DNA of 64,000 nt, from NCBI GenBank assembly GCA_001443495.1, contig LDXR01000002.1:62001-126000 (forward strand), read 5' to 3'. The position numbers and the translations under genes are program-made. Positions 19,066 through 29,332 of this stretch are shown here, piece by piece (within the stretch, counting starts at the first letter, position 1; the number at the start of each line of letters is the position of its first letter). The notes beneath the pieces were generated by a model. The model saw only the letters and a program-made list of their open reading frames with translations, had not been told where the DNA came from and searched no databases. This stretch comes from a candidate division NC10 bacterium CSP1-5 (GTDB lineage Bacteria; Methylomirabilota; Methylomirabilia; Methylomirabilales; CSP1-5).

Positions 19066-21069
19066 ATGCACATGCGGCCCGAACGAGGGGAGGAGCGGGT
19101 CATCATCAAGGGCGTCAAGCCCGAAATCAACGGGGGACGTTTTCCCATCAAGCGGACGGTCGGGGAGACGGTTATCGCCGAAGCGGATATTCTCGCCGAA
19201 GGGCACGACATCCTCTCGGGGGTTCTCCGGTACCGCCACGAGGCAGACGAGCACTGGAGTGAGATCCCACTCGAATTCCTGGGCAATGATCGCTGGCGGG
19301 CCGAGTTTGCCGTGGCCAGACCCGGACGGTACCCCTATAGGCTTGAGGCATGGGTTGATCGTTTCCAAACCTGGCGGCGAGACCTGGCGAGGAAGGCAGA
19401 CGCGGGGCAGGATGTGGCCGTTGATCTCCTCGTCGGGGCCGGGCTGGTCGAAGAGGCAAGTCGGCGGGCTTCGGGGGCCGGTGCCGAGACCCTCAAGGAC
19501 CGGGGGGCTGCCCTCAGGGCGGATCGGCCATCGGATCCATCGGGGCGGATCCGTATTGCCTTGGCGGATGACCTGGCCCTCCTCATGGCGCGCTATCCCG
19601 ACCGGCGGTTCGCCACGCGTTACGGTAACGAGCTACAGGTGGTGGTTGATCGGGAAAGGGCCCGCTTCAGCACCTGGTACGAGATGTTTCCTCGGGCCTG
19701 CGCCCCCGAGCCAGGGGTCCACGGCACCTTCAAAGACTGTGAGGAGCGGCTGCCATACGTGGCGGAGATGGGCTTTGACGTGCTCTATCTCCCGCCGATC
19801 CATCCCATCGGCCGCACGCACCGCAAGGGAAAGAATAACTCCCCCGTCGCCGATCCTGATGATCCCGGCAGTCCTTGGGCGATTGGGGCTGAGGAGGGGG
19901 GGCACAAGGCTGTCCATCCCCAGCTCGGAACCCTCGAAGATTTTCGGCGGCTCCTCGCCAAGGCCCGGGATTACGGCATCGAGATTGCGTTAGACATCGC
20001 CTTCCAATGCTCGCCCGATCACCCCTATGTGAAGGAGCACCCGGAGTGGTTTCGCTGGCGCCCCGATGGCACCATTCAGTACGCCGAAAACCCCCCCAAG
20101 AGGTACGAGGATATCTATCCCTTCGAGTTTGAAACGGAGGACTGGCCGCAGTTGTGGGAGGAGCTCAGGAGTATCCTCCTCTTCTGGATTGACCAGGGCG
20201 TACGCATCTTCCGGGCCGATAATCCCCACACCAAACCCTTCCGGTTCTGGACATGGGTGATCGACGCTATCAAGAGGGATCATCCTGACGTGATCTTTCT
20301 TGCCGAGGCCTTCACTCGCCCCAAGGTCAAGTACGAACTGGCCAAGTTGGGCTTCACCCAGTCCTACAGTTATTTTGCCTGGCGGAACACGAAGGCGGAA
20401 TTAACCCAATACTTCAAGGAGCTGCATCAGGCGGATGTGCGCGAGTTTTTCCGTCCCAATCTTTGGCCGAACACGCCCGACATCCTGACCGAGTATCTGC
20501 AATCCGGGGGGCGGCCGGCCTGCATGATCCGGCTGGTGCTGGCGGCCACCCTTGGGGCGAATTACGGGGTATACGGCCCCGCCTTCGAGCTGTGCGAGCA
20601 TCGCGCCCGGGAGCCCGGCAGCGAAGAATATCTCGACTCGGAGAAGTACGAGATCAAGCAGTGGGATATTACGCGATCAGACAGCCTGCGCGAGTTCATC
20701 ACCCGGGTCAATCGGATCCGGCGGGAGAACCCGGCGCTGCAACGCGATGCCGGCCTGCGCTTCCACACGGTGGATAATGGGGAACTCCTCTGTTTCAGCA
20801 AGGTCTCGGAGGACCGGACCAACGTGATCCTGGTCGTGGTCAACCTGAACCCCCGCTACACCCATGCCGGCTGGGTCGAGGTGGATCTCGACGAGCTCGG
20901 GCTGGTTCGGGGACGGTCCTACCAGATGCATGACCTGCTGACCGATGCCCGTTACCTCTGGGACGGCCCGCGGAATTATCTGGAGCTGAACCCGCACAGC
21001 GTCCCGGCCCACATCTTCCGCGTCCGCCGGCAATTGCGCACGGAGCGGGACTTTGATTACTATATGTAG
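19066..21069 (+). CDS. glgE: Alpha-1,4-glucan:maltose-1-phosphate maltosyltransferase
   Basis: GH13 subfamily enzyme that transfers maltose from maltose-1-phosphate to the end of a glucan. 667 residues, normal. The N-terminal beta-domain begins VIIKGVKPEINGGRFPIKRT, a stretch typical of GlgE. Catalytic residues: nucleophile Asp in GVRIFRADNPHTKPF, acid Glu in VIFLAEAFTRPKV. The WYEMFPRA and LPPIHPIGRTHRKGKNN motifs are also characteristic. Two ATGs lie 6 nt apart; the one at 19072 has the better distance to GAGGG. With TreS-Mak and GlgM in the same cluster the pathway is complete. Confidence 0.95.
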   Translation: MHMRPERGEERVIIKGVKPEINGGRFPIKRTVGETVIAEADILAEGHDILSGVLRYRHEADEHWSEIPLEFLGNDRWRAEFAVARPGRYPYRLEAWVDRFQTWRRDLARKADAGQDVAVDLLVGAGLVEEASRRASGAGAETLKDRGAALRADRPSDPSGRIRIALADDLALLMARYPDRRFATRYGNELQVVVDRERARFSTWYEMFPRACAPEPGVHGTFKDCEERLPYVAEMGFDVLYLPPIHPIGRTHRKGKNNSPVADPDDPGSPWAIGAEEGGHKAVHPQLGTLEDFRRLLAKARDYGIEIALDIAFQCSPDHPYVKEHPEWFRWRPDGTIQYAENPPKRYEDIYPFEFETEDWPQLWEELRSILLFWIDQGVRIFRADNPHTKPFRFWTWVIDAIKRDHPDVIFLAEAFTRPKVKYELAKLGFTQSYSYFAWRNTKAELTQYFKELHQADVREFFRPNLWPNTPDILTEYLQSGGRPACMIRLVLAATLGANYGVYGPAFELCEHRAREPGSEEYLDSEKYEIKQWDITRSDSLREFITRVNRIRRENPALQRDAGLRFHTVDNGELLCFSKVSEDRTNVILVVVNLNPRYTHAGWVEVDLDELGLVRGRSYQMHDLLTDARYLWDGPRNYLELNPHSVPAHIFRVRRQLRTERDFDYYM

Positions 21070-21132
21070 GGCGTAGCGGGAGGCACGCATCGCGGGGCGC
21101 TTTCACGGGGGATCCGGGGAGGGGGGATCGCA

Positions 21133-22353
21133 ATGAAGGCGCTCCTCTTGACACGTGAGTATCCGCCGGAGGTCTACGGGGGTGCGGGCGTCCATGTGGA
21201 ATACCTGTCCCGGGCGCTGGCCAAGCTGATTCCCGTGGAGGTCCGGACGTTCGGCGATCAGGACATGCGGGATGGAAATCTCGTGGTCCGGGGTCACCGA
21301 TTCGCCCAGGCTGCGCCAGAGGACGCGCCGCAAAAGTTCCTGGTAGCCCTGCAGGCCCTCCGCGTGGGGGTGAGCTTCGCCGGCCGACCCGTCGATGCGG
21401 ACGTGGTCCACTGCCATACCTGGTACGCCCACTTCGGCGGCCTGCTGGTCAAGACCCTGTACGGGATTCCCATGGTCGTCACGGCCCACTCGCTCGAGCC
21501 GCTCAGACCCTGGAAACGGGAGCAGCTGGGCCGGGGCGCGGACCTGGCCGCCTGGATCGAGCGAACCGCTCTGGAGGGGGCCGATGCCGTTGTGGCGGTC
21601 TCCCAGGATATGAAGGTGGATATCCTGCGGCACTTCCGCGTCGCCCCCGAGAGGGTCCACGTGATCCACAACGGCATTGATACCGAGGAGTACCGTCCTG
21701 TCCAGAGCCGCCAGCGCCTCCACCAGTACGGGATCGACGCGGGGCGCCCGTATGTGCTCTTCGTCGGCCGGGTCTCGCGGCAGAAGGGGATCGTGCACCT
21801 GGTGAATGCGATTCCTCACATCGACCGGGAAGCACAGGTGGTCCTCTGCGCTGGCGCTCCGGATACGCCGGAGATCGCCAAGGAGCTCGAGGATGCGGTT
21901 CGGCGGGTCGTGGCCACGAGGGACCACGTCGTCTGGATCCGGGACATGGTCGATCGCCCGACGGCAATCGAGCTCTACTCCCATGCCGCGGTCTTTTGCT
22001 GCCCGTCTCTCTACGAACCCTTTGGGATCATCAACCTCGAGGCGATGGCCTGTGAAACGCCGGTGGTGGCCAGCGCCGTCGGCGGCATTCCAGAGGTCGT
22101 CGTCCACGGCGAGACCGGCTTCCTTGTCCCCGTCGAGCGGCAAGCCGAGAGTTCCTTCGAGCCCGCTGATCCGGCTCAGTTCTCGCGCGACCTGGCCAGG
22201 TCTATCAACGCGCTCCTGGTCGATGGGTCGCTACGGAAGGCCATGGGCAAGAAGGGGCGGCAGCGGTGCGAAGCCCTCTTCAGTTGGGGCGCGATTGCCA
22301 GAAAGGTTCTTGCCCTCTATGAGGCCCTGGTTCGAATAGCGTCGCCCGCCTGA
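21133..22353 (+). CDS. glgM: GlgM-type GT4 glucosyltransferase (maltose-1-phosphate/glycogen synthase)
   Basis: GT4 glycosyltransferase of 406 residues that resembles the actinobacterial 'GlgA' now called GlgM, which joins ADP-glucose to glucose-1-phosphate to give maltose-1-phosphate. Features: N-terminal [43 protein letters not shown], and the donor-site EX7E motif in [19 protein letters not shown]. It differs from the GT5 GlgA at 37.3 kb. Strong ribosome site (GGGGAGGGGGGATC) before the ATG. Last gene of the glucan cluster, 63 bp after glgE. Whether it makes maltose-1-phosphate or elongates glycogen needs an assay. Confidence 0.88.
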   Translation: MKALLLTREYPPEVYGGAGVHVEYLSRALAKLIPVEVRTFGDQDMRDGNLVVRGHRFAQAAPEDAPQKFLVALQALRVGVSFAGRPVDADVVHCHTWYAHFGGLLVKTLYGIPMVVTAHSLEPLRPWKREQLGRGADLAAWIERTALEGADAVVAVSQDMKVDILRHFRVAPERVHVIHNGIDTEEYRPVQSRQRLHQYGIDAGRPYVLFVGRVSRQKGIVHLVNAIPHIDREAQVVLCAGAPDTPEIAKELEDAVRRVVATRDHVVWIRDMVDRPTAIELYSHAAVFCCPSLYEPFGIINLEAMACETPVVASAVGGIPEVVVHGETGFLVPVERQAESSFEPADPAQFSRDLARSINALLVDGSLRKAMGKKGRQRCEALFSWGAIARKVLALYEALVRIASPA

Positions 22354-22370
22354 GCGTCTCGCCGCGTGAG

Positions 22371-22399
22371 TTGACTTCTCCAGCGTGGTAGGCTATAGA
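22371..22399 (+). promoter_or_regulatory. Sigma-70 promoter of the tRNA-Asp transcript
   Basis: TTGACT at 22371-22376, 17-nt spacer, TATAGA at 22394-22399. The start would be near 22406, so the tRNA-like remnant at 22422 is the first element of the transcript and tRNA-Asp the second. Confidence 0.65.
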
Positions 22400-22421
22400 T
22401 AAAGCTCTCATTTGCGCCCGC

Positions 22422-22485
22422 GGGGCCGTGGTACAGCCTGGTGAAGACGTCCCGACTGGCCATCGGGAAGATCACGGGCCCTGTC
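22422..22485 (+). pseudogene. Degenerate tRNA-like sequence
   Basis: Starts with the same GGGGCCGTGGT as tRNA-Asp 120 bp downstream, has a D-arm-like segment (ACAGCCTGGTGAAGAC) and an intact anticodon stem-loop CCCGA-CTGGCCA-TCGGG (middle triplet GGC). The T arm has lost its loop: CACGGG runs straight into CCCTGT. No 3' acceptor strand matches GGGGCCG. It cannot fold into a full tRNA. Probably a decayed tRNA gene. Confidence 0.65.
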
Positions 22486-22492
22486 AGAGCAT

Positions 22493-22512
22493 CCATTAAT
22501 AATTAATAATGG
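22493..22512. repeat. AT-rich near-perfect palindrome
   Basis: A 20-bp inverted repeat (CCATTAAT...ATTAATAATGG, one mismatch pair) in an otherwise GC-rich genome, between the tRNA remnant and tRNA-Asp. It could be a processing or insertion scar; no T-run follows, so it is not a standard terminator. Confidence 0.5.
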
Positions 22513-22541
22513 CCTTGTAGTTCATGCGGGTAGCTCCTCAT

Positions 22542-22619
22542 GGGGCCGTGGTGTAGCCCGGTTAACACGCCGGCCTGTCAAGCCGGAGATCGCGGGTTCA
22601 AGTCCCGTCGGCCCCGCCA
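22542..22619 (+). tRNA. tRNA-Asp (anticodon GTC)
   Basis: Cloverleaf is complete: GGGGCCG pairs with CGGCCCC at 22609-22615, anticodon stem CCGGC/GCCGG around the loop CTGTCAA with GTC in the middle, T loop TTCAAGT, encoded CCA at 22617-22619. It ends 18 bp from the stop of the convergent cusA gene. Confidence 0.95.
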
Positions 22620-22637
22620 TCCGCCCCCCCACGCGAC

Positions 22638-25600
22638 TCAGGCCTCGGTCGTCGAGGAAGCTCGAGCCTGGCTCAATTCCCACTCCTTCATCCACAGGTA
22701 GAGGACGGGAAGCACGATCAGGACCAGAATTGTGGAGCTAATCATCCCTCCGATCACTGGGGTGGCGAGGGGCCGCATCACTTCGGATCCGGTCTCCGTG
22801 CTCCACATCAGGGGGACGAGGCCAAAGATGATGGCCGAGACCGTCATCATTTTAGGCCGAAGCCGCTGGACAGCCCCCTCCATGACCGCCCCTTCAGGGT
22901 CGTCACGGCCGAGACGATCGAAGGCCTCCCGAAGGTAGATCAACATTATGACGCCGGTTTCCACGGCCGTGCCGAAGAGGGCGATGAAGCCGACCCAGAC
23001 CGCGACGCTGAAGTTGTATCCCGTGAGGTAGAGGAAGAGGAGGCCTCCGACCAAGGCAAAGGGGAGGGAGAGGATGACGAGCAGGGCCTCCTTCCAGGAG
23101 TTGTAGGTCACGTAGAGGAGGATGAAGATGATAAGGATCACTGCGGGAACGACAAGCTGGAGGCGCTGCTTCGCCCGCAGCTGATCCTCGTACTGACCAC
23201 TCCATTTCAGGAAATACCCGGTGGGGACCTTGACCTGCTCGGCCACCACCTTCTTGGCCTCCTCTACGAAGCTCCCAAGGTCCCTCCCCCGGACGTTCAT
23301 GAGGACGAGGGCCTGGAGCAGGCCATTCTCACTCGAGATCATCGAGGGGCCGATCGCGATCCTGAACTCGACAAGTTGGGCCAGGGGGAGCTGGGCCCCG
23401 TTCGATGCCTTCACCAAGACCCGCTTGATGGCCTCCATATTATCGCGGAGCTCGCGGGCGTAGCGGACCCGAACGGGGAAGCGCTGCCTCCCCTCGATCG
23501 TCATCGTCAGATTCTCCCCGCCGACGGCCATCTCGACCATATCTTCTATGTCACCCACGCTGATGCCATAGCGGGCCGCTTCGGCTCGCTTGACGACGAT
23601 CTCGAGGTACGGAGCCCCCAGGATCTTCTCGGGGTATACATCGGCAGCCCCTCGAACCGTCCGGACGGCATCGGCGACTTCCTTCGCCTTTTCCTCTAAG
23701 AGCCTCAAGTCGCTCCCGAAGAGCTTGACCCCCAGTGGCGTCCTGATGCCGGTTGACAGCATATCGATCCGATTGATGATCGGTTGTGTCCAGATGTTGG
23801 TCACCCCTGGAATCCGGAGGGCGGCATCCATCTCGTTGATTAGATCTTCTTTGGTCAGGCCTTTTCGCCACGCGGTCTTCGGCTTCAAGGTGACGATGGT
23901 CTCGGTCATGTTCACGGGTGCAGGGTCGGTGGCCGTTTCGGCCCTTCCTACCTTCCCGACCACCATCTCAACCTCGGGGAAGCTCTTGAGGATCATGTTC
24001 TGTTTCCTGAGGACTTCGTGCGCCTGATTCAGGGAGACGGCCGGGGAGAGGATGGGCATGAATAGGATGCTCCCCTCTTCTAAAGGTGGCATGAACTCTG
24101 AGCCAATGCGCGGGATGACGGCGAGGCTCCCGATCGTGATGGCGGAGGCTAGAGCCATAACCGTCTTCTTATGACGGAGGGCCCAGCGTAAGCTCGGCTC
24201 GTAGATAACCGTCAGCAGGCGCATGACGGGATTTTTCTCCTCGGGTCGGAGCTTCCCACGGAGGAAGAGGGAGCAGAGGACGGGTACGAGGGTCACCGAC
24301 AGGATCGTGGCCCCCACCATGGCGAAGGTCTTGGTGAAGGCGAGCGGATGGAAGAGCTTTCCCTCGCGGCCTGTGAGGGCAAAGACGGGGACGAAAGCGA
24401 GGGTGATGATCACCATCGAGAAGAAGATGGGGCGGCCCACCATCTTGGTGGCCGCCATGACCGTGTCCAGCACGGCCTTTTTGTCCTTGAAGTTCACGTT
24501 CCGCTCACTGAGTTCCCGAAAGGTGTTCTCCGCCACGACGATCCCCGCATCCACGAGGACCCCGATGGCGATGGCGATTCCCCCTAGCGACATGATGTTG
24601 GAGGAGATCCCCATGTAGTACGTAAAGAGAAAGGCCACGAGGATGGCGAGCGGTAGAGGGGTAGTGACGATGAGGAAGCTCCTGAAATGGAGGAGGAAGA
24701 CGAGGCTGATCAGGGCGACCAAGACCGTCTCCTCGACGAGGGCCCTCTTGAGGGTTCGCACGGTCTCCTCGATCAGCCCTGTCCGATCATAGAAGGGGAC
24801 GATCCTCACGCCTTGGGGAAGGCCCGGTGCAATCTCCTCGATCTTCTTCTTCACCTGCTCGATGACCTCGAGAGGGTTCACGCCGTAGCGGATGATGACC
24901 ACGCCGCCCACGGCCTCTCGTCCCCCTTTGTCAAGGACCCCTCGACGGAAATCGGGCCCGAGCTGGACGGTGGCAACGTTCTTGACGTAGATGGGCACGC
25001 CGTCGCGGGAAGTGACCACGGTATCTTCCACGTCTTTGATTGACTGGATGAGGCCGACCCCACGGATGATGTACTCGGCTCCTTGGGCCTCGATGACCTT
25101 CCCTCCCACGTTCTTGTTGCTCCGCATGATGGCCTCGAAGACATCCTTGACACTCACATCGGAGACATAGAGCTTCCGGGGATCGACATCCACCTGATAC
25201 TGCCTGACGAACCCGCCAACGGTCGCCACCTCAGCCACGCCGGGCACGGAGTTGAGCTGGTAGCGGATGAACCAGTCTTGGGTGGACCGAAGCTGACCGA
25301 GGTTGTAGCCTTCGCCTTCGACGGTGTACCAGAAGACCTGGCCCACCCCGGTGGCATCGGGGCCGAGGGTGGGGACGACCCCTGCTGGCAGAAAATTGGC
25401 CGCCAAGTTCAGACGTTCGAGGACGCGGGTCCTGGCGAAGTACAGGCCCACGCGATCCTCGAAGATCACGTTCACCATGGAGAAGCCGAAGCCGGAGGAG
25501 GAGCGCACGGTCTTCACCCCTGCGAGACCCTGGAGGTTCACCGTCAAGGGATAGGTGATCTGATCCTCGACCTCCTGCGGGCTCCTCCCCGGCCAATCGG

Positions 25601-25751
25601 TGAAGACGGTTACCTGATTCTCGCTCAGGTCCGGGATAGCGTCGATGGGAGTTCGCTGGAGCGCCCAGATCCCCCAGACGGCCACCGCGACACAGAAGGC
25701 GATGACCAAGAATCTGTTCCTCAGGGAAGACTCGATGAGCTTGTCAATCAT
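22638..25751 (-). CDS. cusA: Heavy-metal RND efflux pump, inner-membrane subunit (CusA-like)
   Basis: 1037-residue proton-driven RND transporter of the heavy-metal class. Twelve membrane helices are expected; the first is at residues 13-32 and the large periplasmic loops lie at about 35-335 and 560-865. The three Met that bind Cu(I)/Ag(I) in E. coli CusA have matches here: [24 protein letters not shown] and [12 protein letters not shown]. The TM4 segment [21 protein letters not shown] carries the acidic proton-relay region (given here across [14 protein letters not shown]). So copper or silver export to the outside is the best call. Last gene of the operon cusC-cusB-cusA; 13 bp after cusB. 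GAGAGGATCC precedes the ATG. Confidence 0.92.
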   Translation of the reverse strand: MIDKLIESSLRNRFLVIAFCVAVAVWGIWALQRTPIDAIPDLSENQVTVFTDWPGRSPQEVEDQITYPLTVNLQGLAGVKTVRSSSGFGFSMVNVIFEDRVGLYFARTRVLERLNLAANFLPAGVVPTLGPDATGVGQVFWYTVEGEGYNLGQLRSTQDWFIRYQLNSVPGVAEVATVGGFVRQYQVDVDPRKLYVSDVSVKDVFEAIMRSNKNVGGKVIEAQGAEYIIRGVGLIQSIKDVEDTVVTSRDGVPIYVKNVATVQLGPDFRRGVLDKGGREAVGGVVIIRYGVNPLEVIEQVKKKIEEIAPGLPQGVRIVPFYDRTGLIEETVRTLKRALVEETVLVALISLVFLLHFRSFLIVTTPLPLAILVAFLFTYYMGISSNIMSLGGIAIAIGVLVDAGIVVAENTFRELSERNVNFKDKKAVLDTVMAATKMVGRPIFFSMVIITLAFVPVFALTGREGKLFHPLAFTKTFAMVGATILSVTLVPVLCSLFLRGKLRPEEKNPVMRLLTVIYEPSLRWALRHKKTVMALASAITIGSLAVIPRIGSEFMPPLEEGSILFMPILSPAVSLNQAHEVLRKQNMILKSFPEVEMVVGKVGRAETATDPAPVNMTETIVTLKPKTAWRKGLTKEDLINEMDAALRIPGVTNIWTQPIINRIDMLSTGIRTPLGVKLFGSDLRLLEEKAKEVADAVRTVRGAADVYPEKILGAPYLEIVVKRAEAARYGISVGDIEDMVEMAVGGENLTMTIEGRQRFPVRVRYARELRDNMEAIKRVLVKASNGAQLPLAQLVEFRIAIGPSMISSENGLLQALVLMNVRGRDLGSFVEEAKKVVAEQVKVPTGYFLKWSGQYEDQLRAKQRLQLVVPAVILIIFILLYVTYNSWKEALLVILSLPFALVGGLLFLYLTGYNFSVAVWVGFIALFGTAVETGVIMLIYLREAFDRLGRDDPEGAVMEGAVQRLRPKMMTVSAIIFGLVPLMWSTETGSEVMRPLATPVIGGMISSTILVLIVLPVLYLWMKEWELSQARASSTTEA

Positions 25752-25764
25752 CGGCGGATCCTCT

Positions 25765-27345
25765 CTATCTGACGGTGAGGCTAAAGGTGGCTGAGGTCGG
25801 CGGCTGACCCGGTCGGGAGACGGTCACCACTGCCTTCCAGGGGCCGGCCATCACTATCTGTGCGAGCGCTTCATACTCGCCATTTCCGGTATGTTTTGCT
25901 TCCTCTTCCAGGCTCATTCCTCCCGGCATCCCGGGCATCGCTGGCATGGAGGTGACGAACGCGACCTTGGCGTCCGTGACCGGCTTTCCGGCCTGGTCGG
26001 TGACCTTCACCGTCAAGGTGTTTTTGCCGACGATAGGGGACTTCGGGCTGTTGGAGAAGGTGATCTTGAGCTTCTCCTGCTGTTGCACTACCATCTCGTC
26101 CTTCTTCCCCGGGGCCATTCCCTCCATGCCGGCCATCCCGACGGTGCCCCCCGTAAGCTCCCGCTGCGAGTCGATGAGGAAGTTACCGACGACGACGATG
26201 CGCTCGCCCGGGCTAAGGCCCTTGGTGACGGCGTAGTACCCGGCCGCCTCTGATCCCAAGGTGACCTCCCTTCCTTCGTAGACGCCGTTTCCCTGATCGA
26301 CATAGACGAGCTGCCTCACGCCCGTATCCAAGACCGCCGACTTGGGGACGGCCAGGACTTTTTCGCCCAAAGACGCGACGAGTTTGGCGTTAACGAACAT
26401 CTGAGGCTTGAGCTTTCTCTTCGGGTTGGGGATATCGGCGCGGACCCTGATAGTGCGGGAATTGGAGTTGACGATCGGGTCGATGAAACTGACGGTCCCG
26501 TGGGACGCATTGCCGGGCGAGCTGAGGGAGGTGATCTCGACTCGCTGGCCCAGCCTCACCCAGGGAAGCTCGTACTCGTACACTTCGGCCAACATCCAGA
26601 CCGTGGACAGATCGGCGATCTTGTAGAGATTCTCGCCCTCGGTGACGTACTTGCCCTCGAGTACCATCTTCTCGATGACGGTGCCTCCGATCGGCGAGGA
26701 GATGGTCATATGAATGCTGGGATTCTTGTGGGTCTTGATCTCGGCGGTCTGTTCATCAGTAATCCCCCAGAGCCGAAGCCTGGTCTCTGATGCCTCGACC
26801 AGGGATCTCGCGCTTTCCACCACCTCATTGATATCGCTCCCCTTGACCTTCTCAAGGTTCTCGAGGGCCAAGTGGTATTCCCGTTGCGCTGCCACTAAGT
26901 CGGGACTGTAGATCAGGGCGAGGGGCTCCCCCTTTTTGACCTCAATTCCGGTGAAGTTTACGAAGAGCTTGTCGAGCCGGCCCGCGATCCGAGCGGGGAC
27001 GAAGGCGAGCTTCCGTTCGTCGACATCGATCCTGCCGACCGTAAAGAGCTCCTTCTGGAGGGGTCGATAGGCCACGACCTCCGTCTGAACGTCGATGGCC
27101 CTCTGCTCCTCCGGAGTGAGCTGGACCGACGTTCGCTCTGACCCGGCCGGCTCAGTCTTCCGCGGATGGGCGTCGTGGCTTGGGTCGGTGGCCGATGCGG
27201 GGACGTCACTCCGAGCCGGCCCAATACGCTCCTTCGCCTCTTGAGAAACGTCCTTAACGCCTTGGCCATTAATGAACAGGAGCACGCCCGCGACCACGAG
27301 GACGAGGGCGATACCGATCCCGAGGTAGAAGTGTTTTCGTGTCAT
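25765..27345 (-). CDS. cusB: RND efflux periplasmic adaptor (CusB-like) with C-terminal FixH/YtkA-like domain
   Basis: Membrane-fusion protein that links the RND pump to the outer-membrane channel. A signal-anchor helix lies at residues 8-27. The barrel-sandwich and beta-barrel regions ([53 protein letters not shown]) follow. The last 110 residues add an Ig-like FixH/YtkA-type domain ([20 protein letters not shown], then [11 protein letters not shown]). That Met-rich stretch is a likely Cu(I) contact. 526 residues, longer than plain CusB because of this extension. AGGAGG before the ATG. Confidence 0.9.
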   Translation of the reverse strand: MTRKHFYLGIGIALVLVVAGVLLFINGQGVKDVSQEAKERIGPARSDVPASATDPSHDAHPRKTEPAGSERTSVQLTPEEQRAIDVQTEVVAYRPLQKELFTVGRIDVDERKLAFVPARIAGRLDKLFVNFTGIEVKKGEPLALIYSPDLVAAQREYHLALENLEKVKGSDINEVVESARSLVEASETRLRLWGITDEQTAEIKTHKNPSIHMTISSPIGGTVIEKMVLEGKYVTEGENLYKIADLSTVWMLAEVYEYELPWVRLGQRVEITSLSSPGNASHGTVSFIDPIVNSNSRTIRVRADIPNPKRKLKPQMFVNAKLVASLGEKVLAVPKSAVLDTGVRQLVYVDQGNGVYEGREVTLGSEAAGYYAVTKGLSPGERIVVVGNFLIDSQRELTGGTVGMAGMEGMAPGKKDEMVVQQQEKLKITFSNSPKSPIVGKNTLTVKVTDQAGKPVTDAKVAFVTSMPAMPGMPGGMSLEEEAKHTGNGEYEALAQIVMAGPWKAVVTVSRPGQPPTSATFSLTVR

Positions 27346-27372
27346 GGCTGAATCCTCCTGAACTGGTCTTGT

Positions 27373-28662
27373 CTACCGGATAAGGTCCCTACCCACGGCC
27401 CTCTCCAGATCCGCGAGCCTCTGCTCGTAGTCAACAAGGGCCCGATAGTAGCCGAGCTTGATATCCCGTGTAGAGCGTGCCGCCTCCATGAGGCCGATGA
27501 ACTCGACCTTGCCGACCTCGTAGGCGGAGAGAGCCGCCTTGAACGACTGCTCAGTCTGCGGGATGAGCGCATCCCGAAAGAGCCGAAGCTGTTGCCGGGC
27601 GGCCTCCAGCTTGGCGAAGGCATCCCGGATCTCGAAGAAGACCATGTTCTTCATTGCCTGGTAGTCGGCCGTGCCCTTGGCCACCATTAAGCCAGCCTCT
27701 TCAACCTCTTTGCTATGCTTATTTATGGTCCACGGCGAGAAGGGGATTGTGATGTTGACCATGGCGCCATAGGAGTCTTGGATCTCACCCTCGGGGGCGA
27801 ACCAGTACTGCCAGCCCAGGAAGAAGTCGGGATACTTGCGATTCCGATCCGCGAGATCGAGTGTCCTTTCTGCGCCGCGGATCGCCGCCTCCATCTCCTT
27901 GAGCTCTGGGCGAAGCTGAAGGGCCTGCTGGATCAAGTCGTCGACGCGCCACTCGCCTGCAGGGATGTCGGGGATTAACTCGGGAGGCGGCGGGAACGGG
28001 GCGGTGGAGGGTCGATTGAGCAGGGCGTTGAGTCCCGCCTCCGCCACCTGCCTCTCCTGTCCCACAGCAATCAGGTTGTTGAGGACCTCACTCTGGGCAA
28101 CCTGGGCCTTAAACACGTCCTGCTGGGGGACCCTCCCGACGGCGTACCGGATCTCGGCGATCCGAAGGATCTGCTTCACCAGTTCCAGATGCTCGCTCTG
28201 AATCTGGATGGCCCTGGACGCCATGAACAGCCCGGCGTAGGCGTTCTTCAGACGGGCGATGATCTCCCGCTCTTTCGCCCGATAGCGGGCCTCAGCCATC
28301 TTCGCCTCTTCGGAGGCGATCTCTCCCTTCAGCCGGAGCTTCCCCGGGAACGGGAGCTTCTGCTGAATTCCGAAAATGTTGGGGTTGGCTTTTCGGAAGT
28401 TTACCGGGTCATTCAGCGGTACAGCCCAGGCCTGATAGGTGAACTCCGGGTCGTCCAGCGATGTCGCCTGGGGGATCCTCGTGTCGGCCGCCTCCCACGC
28501 CTTCCTTGCCGCGACGATCTCAGGATTGTTCTTCAGCGCCTCACTGATGAGCTGCTTCACATCCATCGGAGTCCCCTCGGCGAAGGAGGGGGCGTTCAAT
28601 CCGACAAGAATCGTCAGCAGGAGAAAGGCCCCTGCGGCCACGTGATGGTGCGCATGCTTCAT
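27373..28662 (-). CDS. cusC: Outer-membrane efflux protein (TolC/CusC family)
   Basis: Outer-membrane channel of the metal efflux system. The start at 28662 is chosen because it gives a classic signal peptide (MKHAHHHVAAGAFLLLTILV, cleavage after SFA) and has GTGAGG upstream. The mature protein has the two OEP repeats of TolC-like channels: long helices such as ALKNNPEIVAARKAWEAADT and RAEAGL-type helices, with the repeated ...AEARYRAKEREIIARL... pattern. No lipobox Cys follows the signal, unlike E. coli CusC. First of the three pump genes, 27 bp before cusB. Confidence 0.88.
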   Translation of the reverse strand: MKHAHHHVAAGAFLLLTILVGLNAPSFAEGTPMDVKQLISEALKNNPEIVAARKAWEAADTRIPQATSLDDPEFTYQAWAVPLNDPVNFRKANPNIFGIQQKLPFPGKLRLKGEIASEEAKMAEARYRAKEREIIARLKNAYAGLFMASRAIQIQSEHLELVKQILRIAEIRYAVGRVPQQDVFKAQVAQSEVLNNLIAVGQERQVAEAGLNALLNRPSTAPFPPPPELIPDIPAGEWRVDDLIQQALQLRPELKEMEAAIRGAERTLDLADRNRKYPDFFLGWQYWFAPEGEIQDSYGAMVNITIPFSPWTINKHSKEVEEAGLMVAKGTADYQAMKNMVFFEIRDAFAKLEAARQQLRLFRDALIPQTEQSFKAALSAYEVGKVEFIGLMEAARSTRDIKLGYYRALVDYEQRLADLERAVGRDLIR

Positions 28663-28815
28663 TTTCGCCTCACTTCGTAAGTAAGCAGTGTCCTCTCTGT
28701 TCGGAGGCACTGGTTCATCTGTCCAGTACTGCGAAAGGACAGCACTCAGCGCCTCTCGGCGTCATGGGAGAGGCTATGATATTAGCGAGTCGTCTATCGG
28801 GAGCTTAGCTGAGGG

Positions 28816-29130
28816 CTACGCTTGGGGAGGGGAGCGGGCGAGGGAGGGTTGCCACAGATCACGGGAAGGACGAGGTTTCTGCTGTGGCAGCAGGGCCCTC
28901 GCGACGGGGACATCACCAGAGGGCTCATGGGGGGTAGTTATAGCGGGCAGGCTCTGGAACTTATCCGACCAGAGGCAACTGTCTTTGTCTTCCGACATGC
29001 CCTGACATGTGCCAGCGACATTATGAGTCTGGGCATGGGCGTAGGTGGACAGGATACAGGTGGAGAGGAAGATGACACTAACAGAGACGACAAAAACTTT
29101 TAGCCATCGAGGTCGCATTTGAGAGACCAT
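28816..29130 (-). CDS. Small exported protein at the head of the cus operon
   Basis: 104 residues with a clear signal peptide (WLKVFVVSVSVIFLSTCILS, cleavage after AHA). The mature part is about 70 residues and disordered-looking, with two Cys and few His/Met (VAGTCQGMSEDKDSCLW), and several Pro. AAGGAATCC precedes the ATG. It is the first gene after the palindromic operator at 29150 and lies 153 bp before cusC on the same strand. A periplasmic metal-binding helper is possible, but no family is recognised and the gene may be weakly conserved. Confidence 0.5.
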   Translation of the reverse strand: MVSQMRPRWLKVFVVSVSVIFLSTCILSTYAHAQTHNVAGTCQGMSEDKDSCLWSDKFQSLPAITTPHEPSGDVPVARALLPQQKPRPSRDLWQPSLARSPPQA

Positions 29131-29149
29131 ATCGTCAGGATTCCTTTCT

Positions 29150-29196
29150 GTGTTACGGAGTGTAACACTTTAATTCATATTAAGGGAACCTGTCAA
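29150..29196 (-). promoter_or_regulatory. Candidate promoter and operator of the cus operon
   Basis: On the minus strand TTGACA (29191-29196) is followed 17-18 nt later by an AT-rich TTAAAG/ATTAAA -10 region, and then by a perfect inverted repeat GTGTTAC-N5-GTAACAC at 29150-29168. The repeat would cover the start site, as expected for a repressor of the ArsR or CopY kind. No regulator gene is found next to it. Confidence 0.5.
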
Positions 29197-29277
29197 GGGC
29201 AAAAATAGGGCGCTGTGCCCGGAAGGAGGGCTCAAAGTAATCCGTCACCTTGTAGCGTTGATCGCTCCGAGAACAAG

Positions 29278-29301
29278 AAGGCCCGGGAACACCCGGGCCT
29301 T
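29278..29301 (-). terminator. Rho-independent terminator of the porin operon
   Basis: Perfect 10-bp stem AAGGCCCGGG/CCCGGGCCTT with a 4-nt loop, followed on the minus strand by CTTGTTC. It lies 31 bp after the porin stop and closes the glnK-amt1-porin unit. Confidence 0.75.
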
Positions 29302-29332
29302 CCACCCTTCGGCCTTGGGCTGGTCCGAATTC

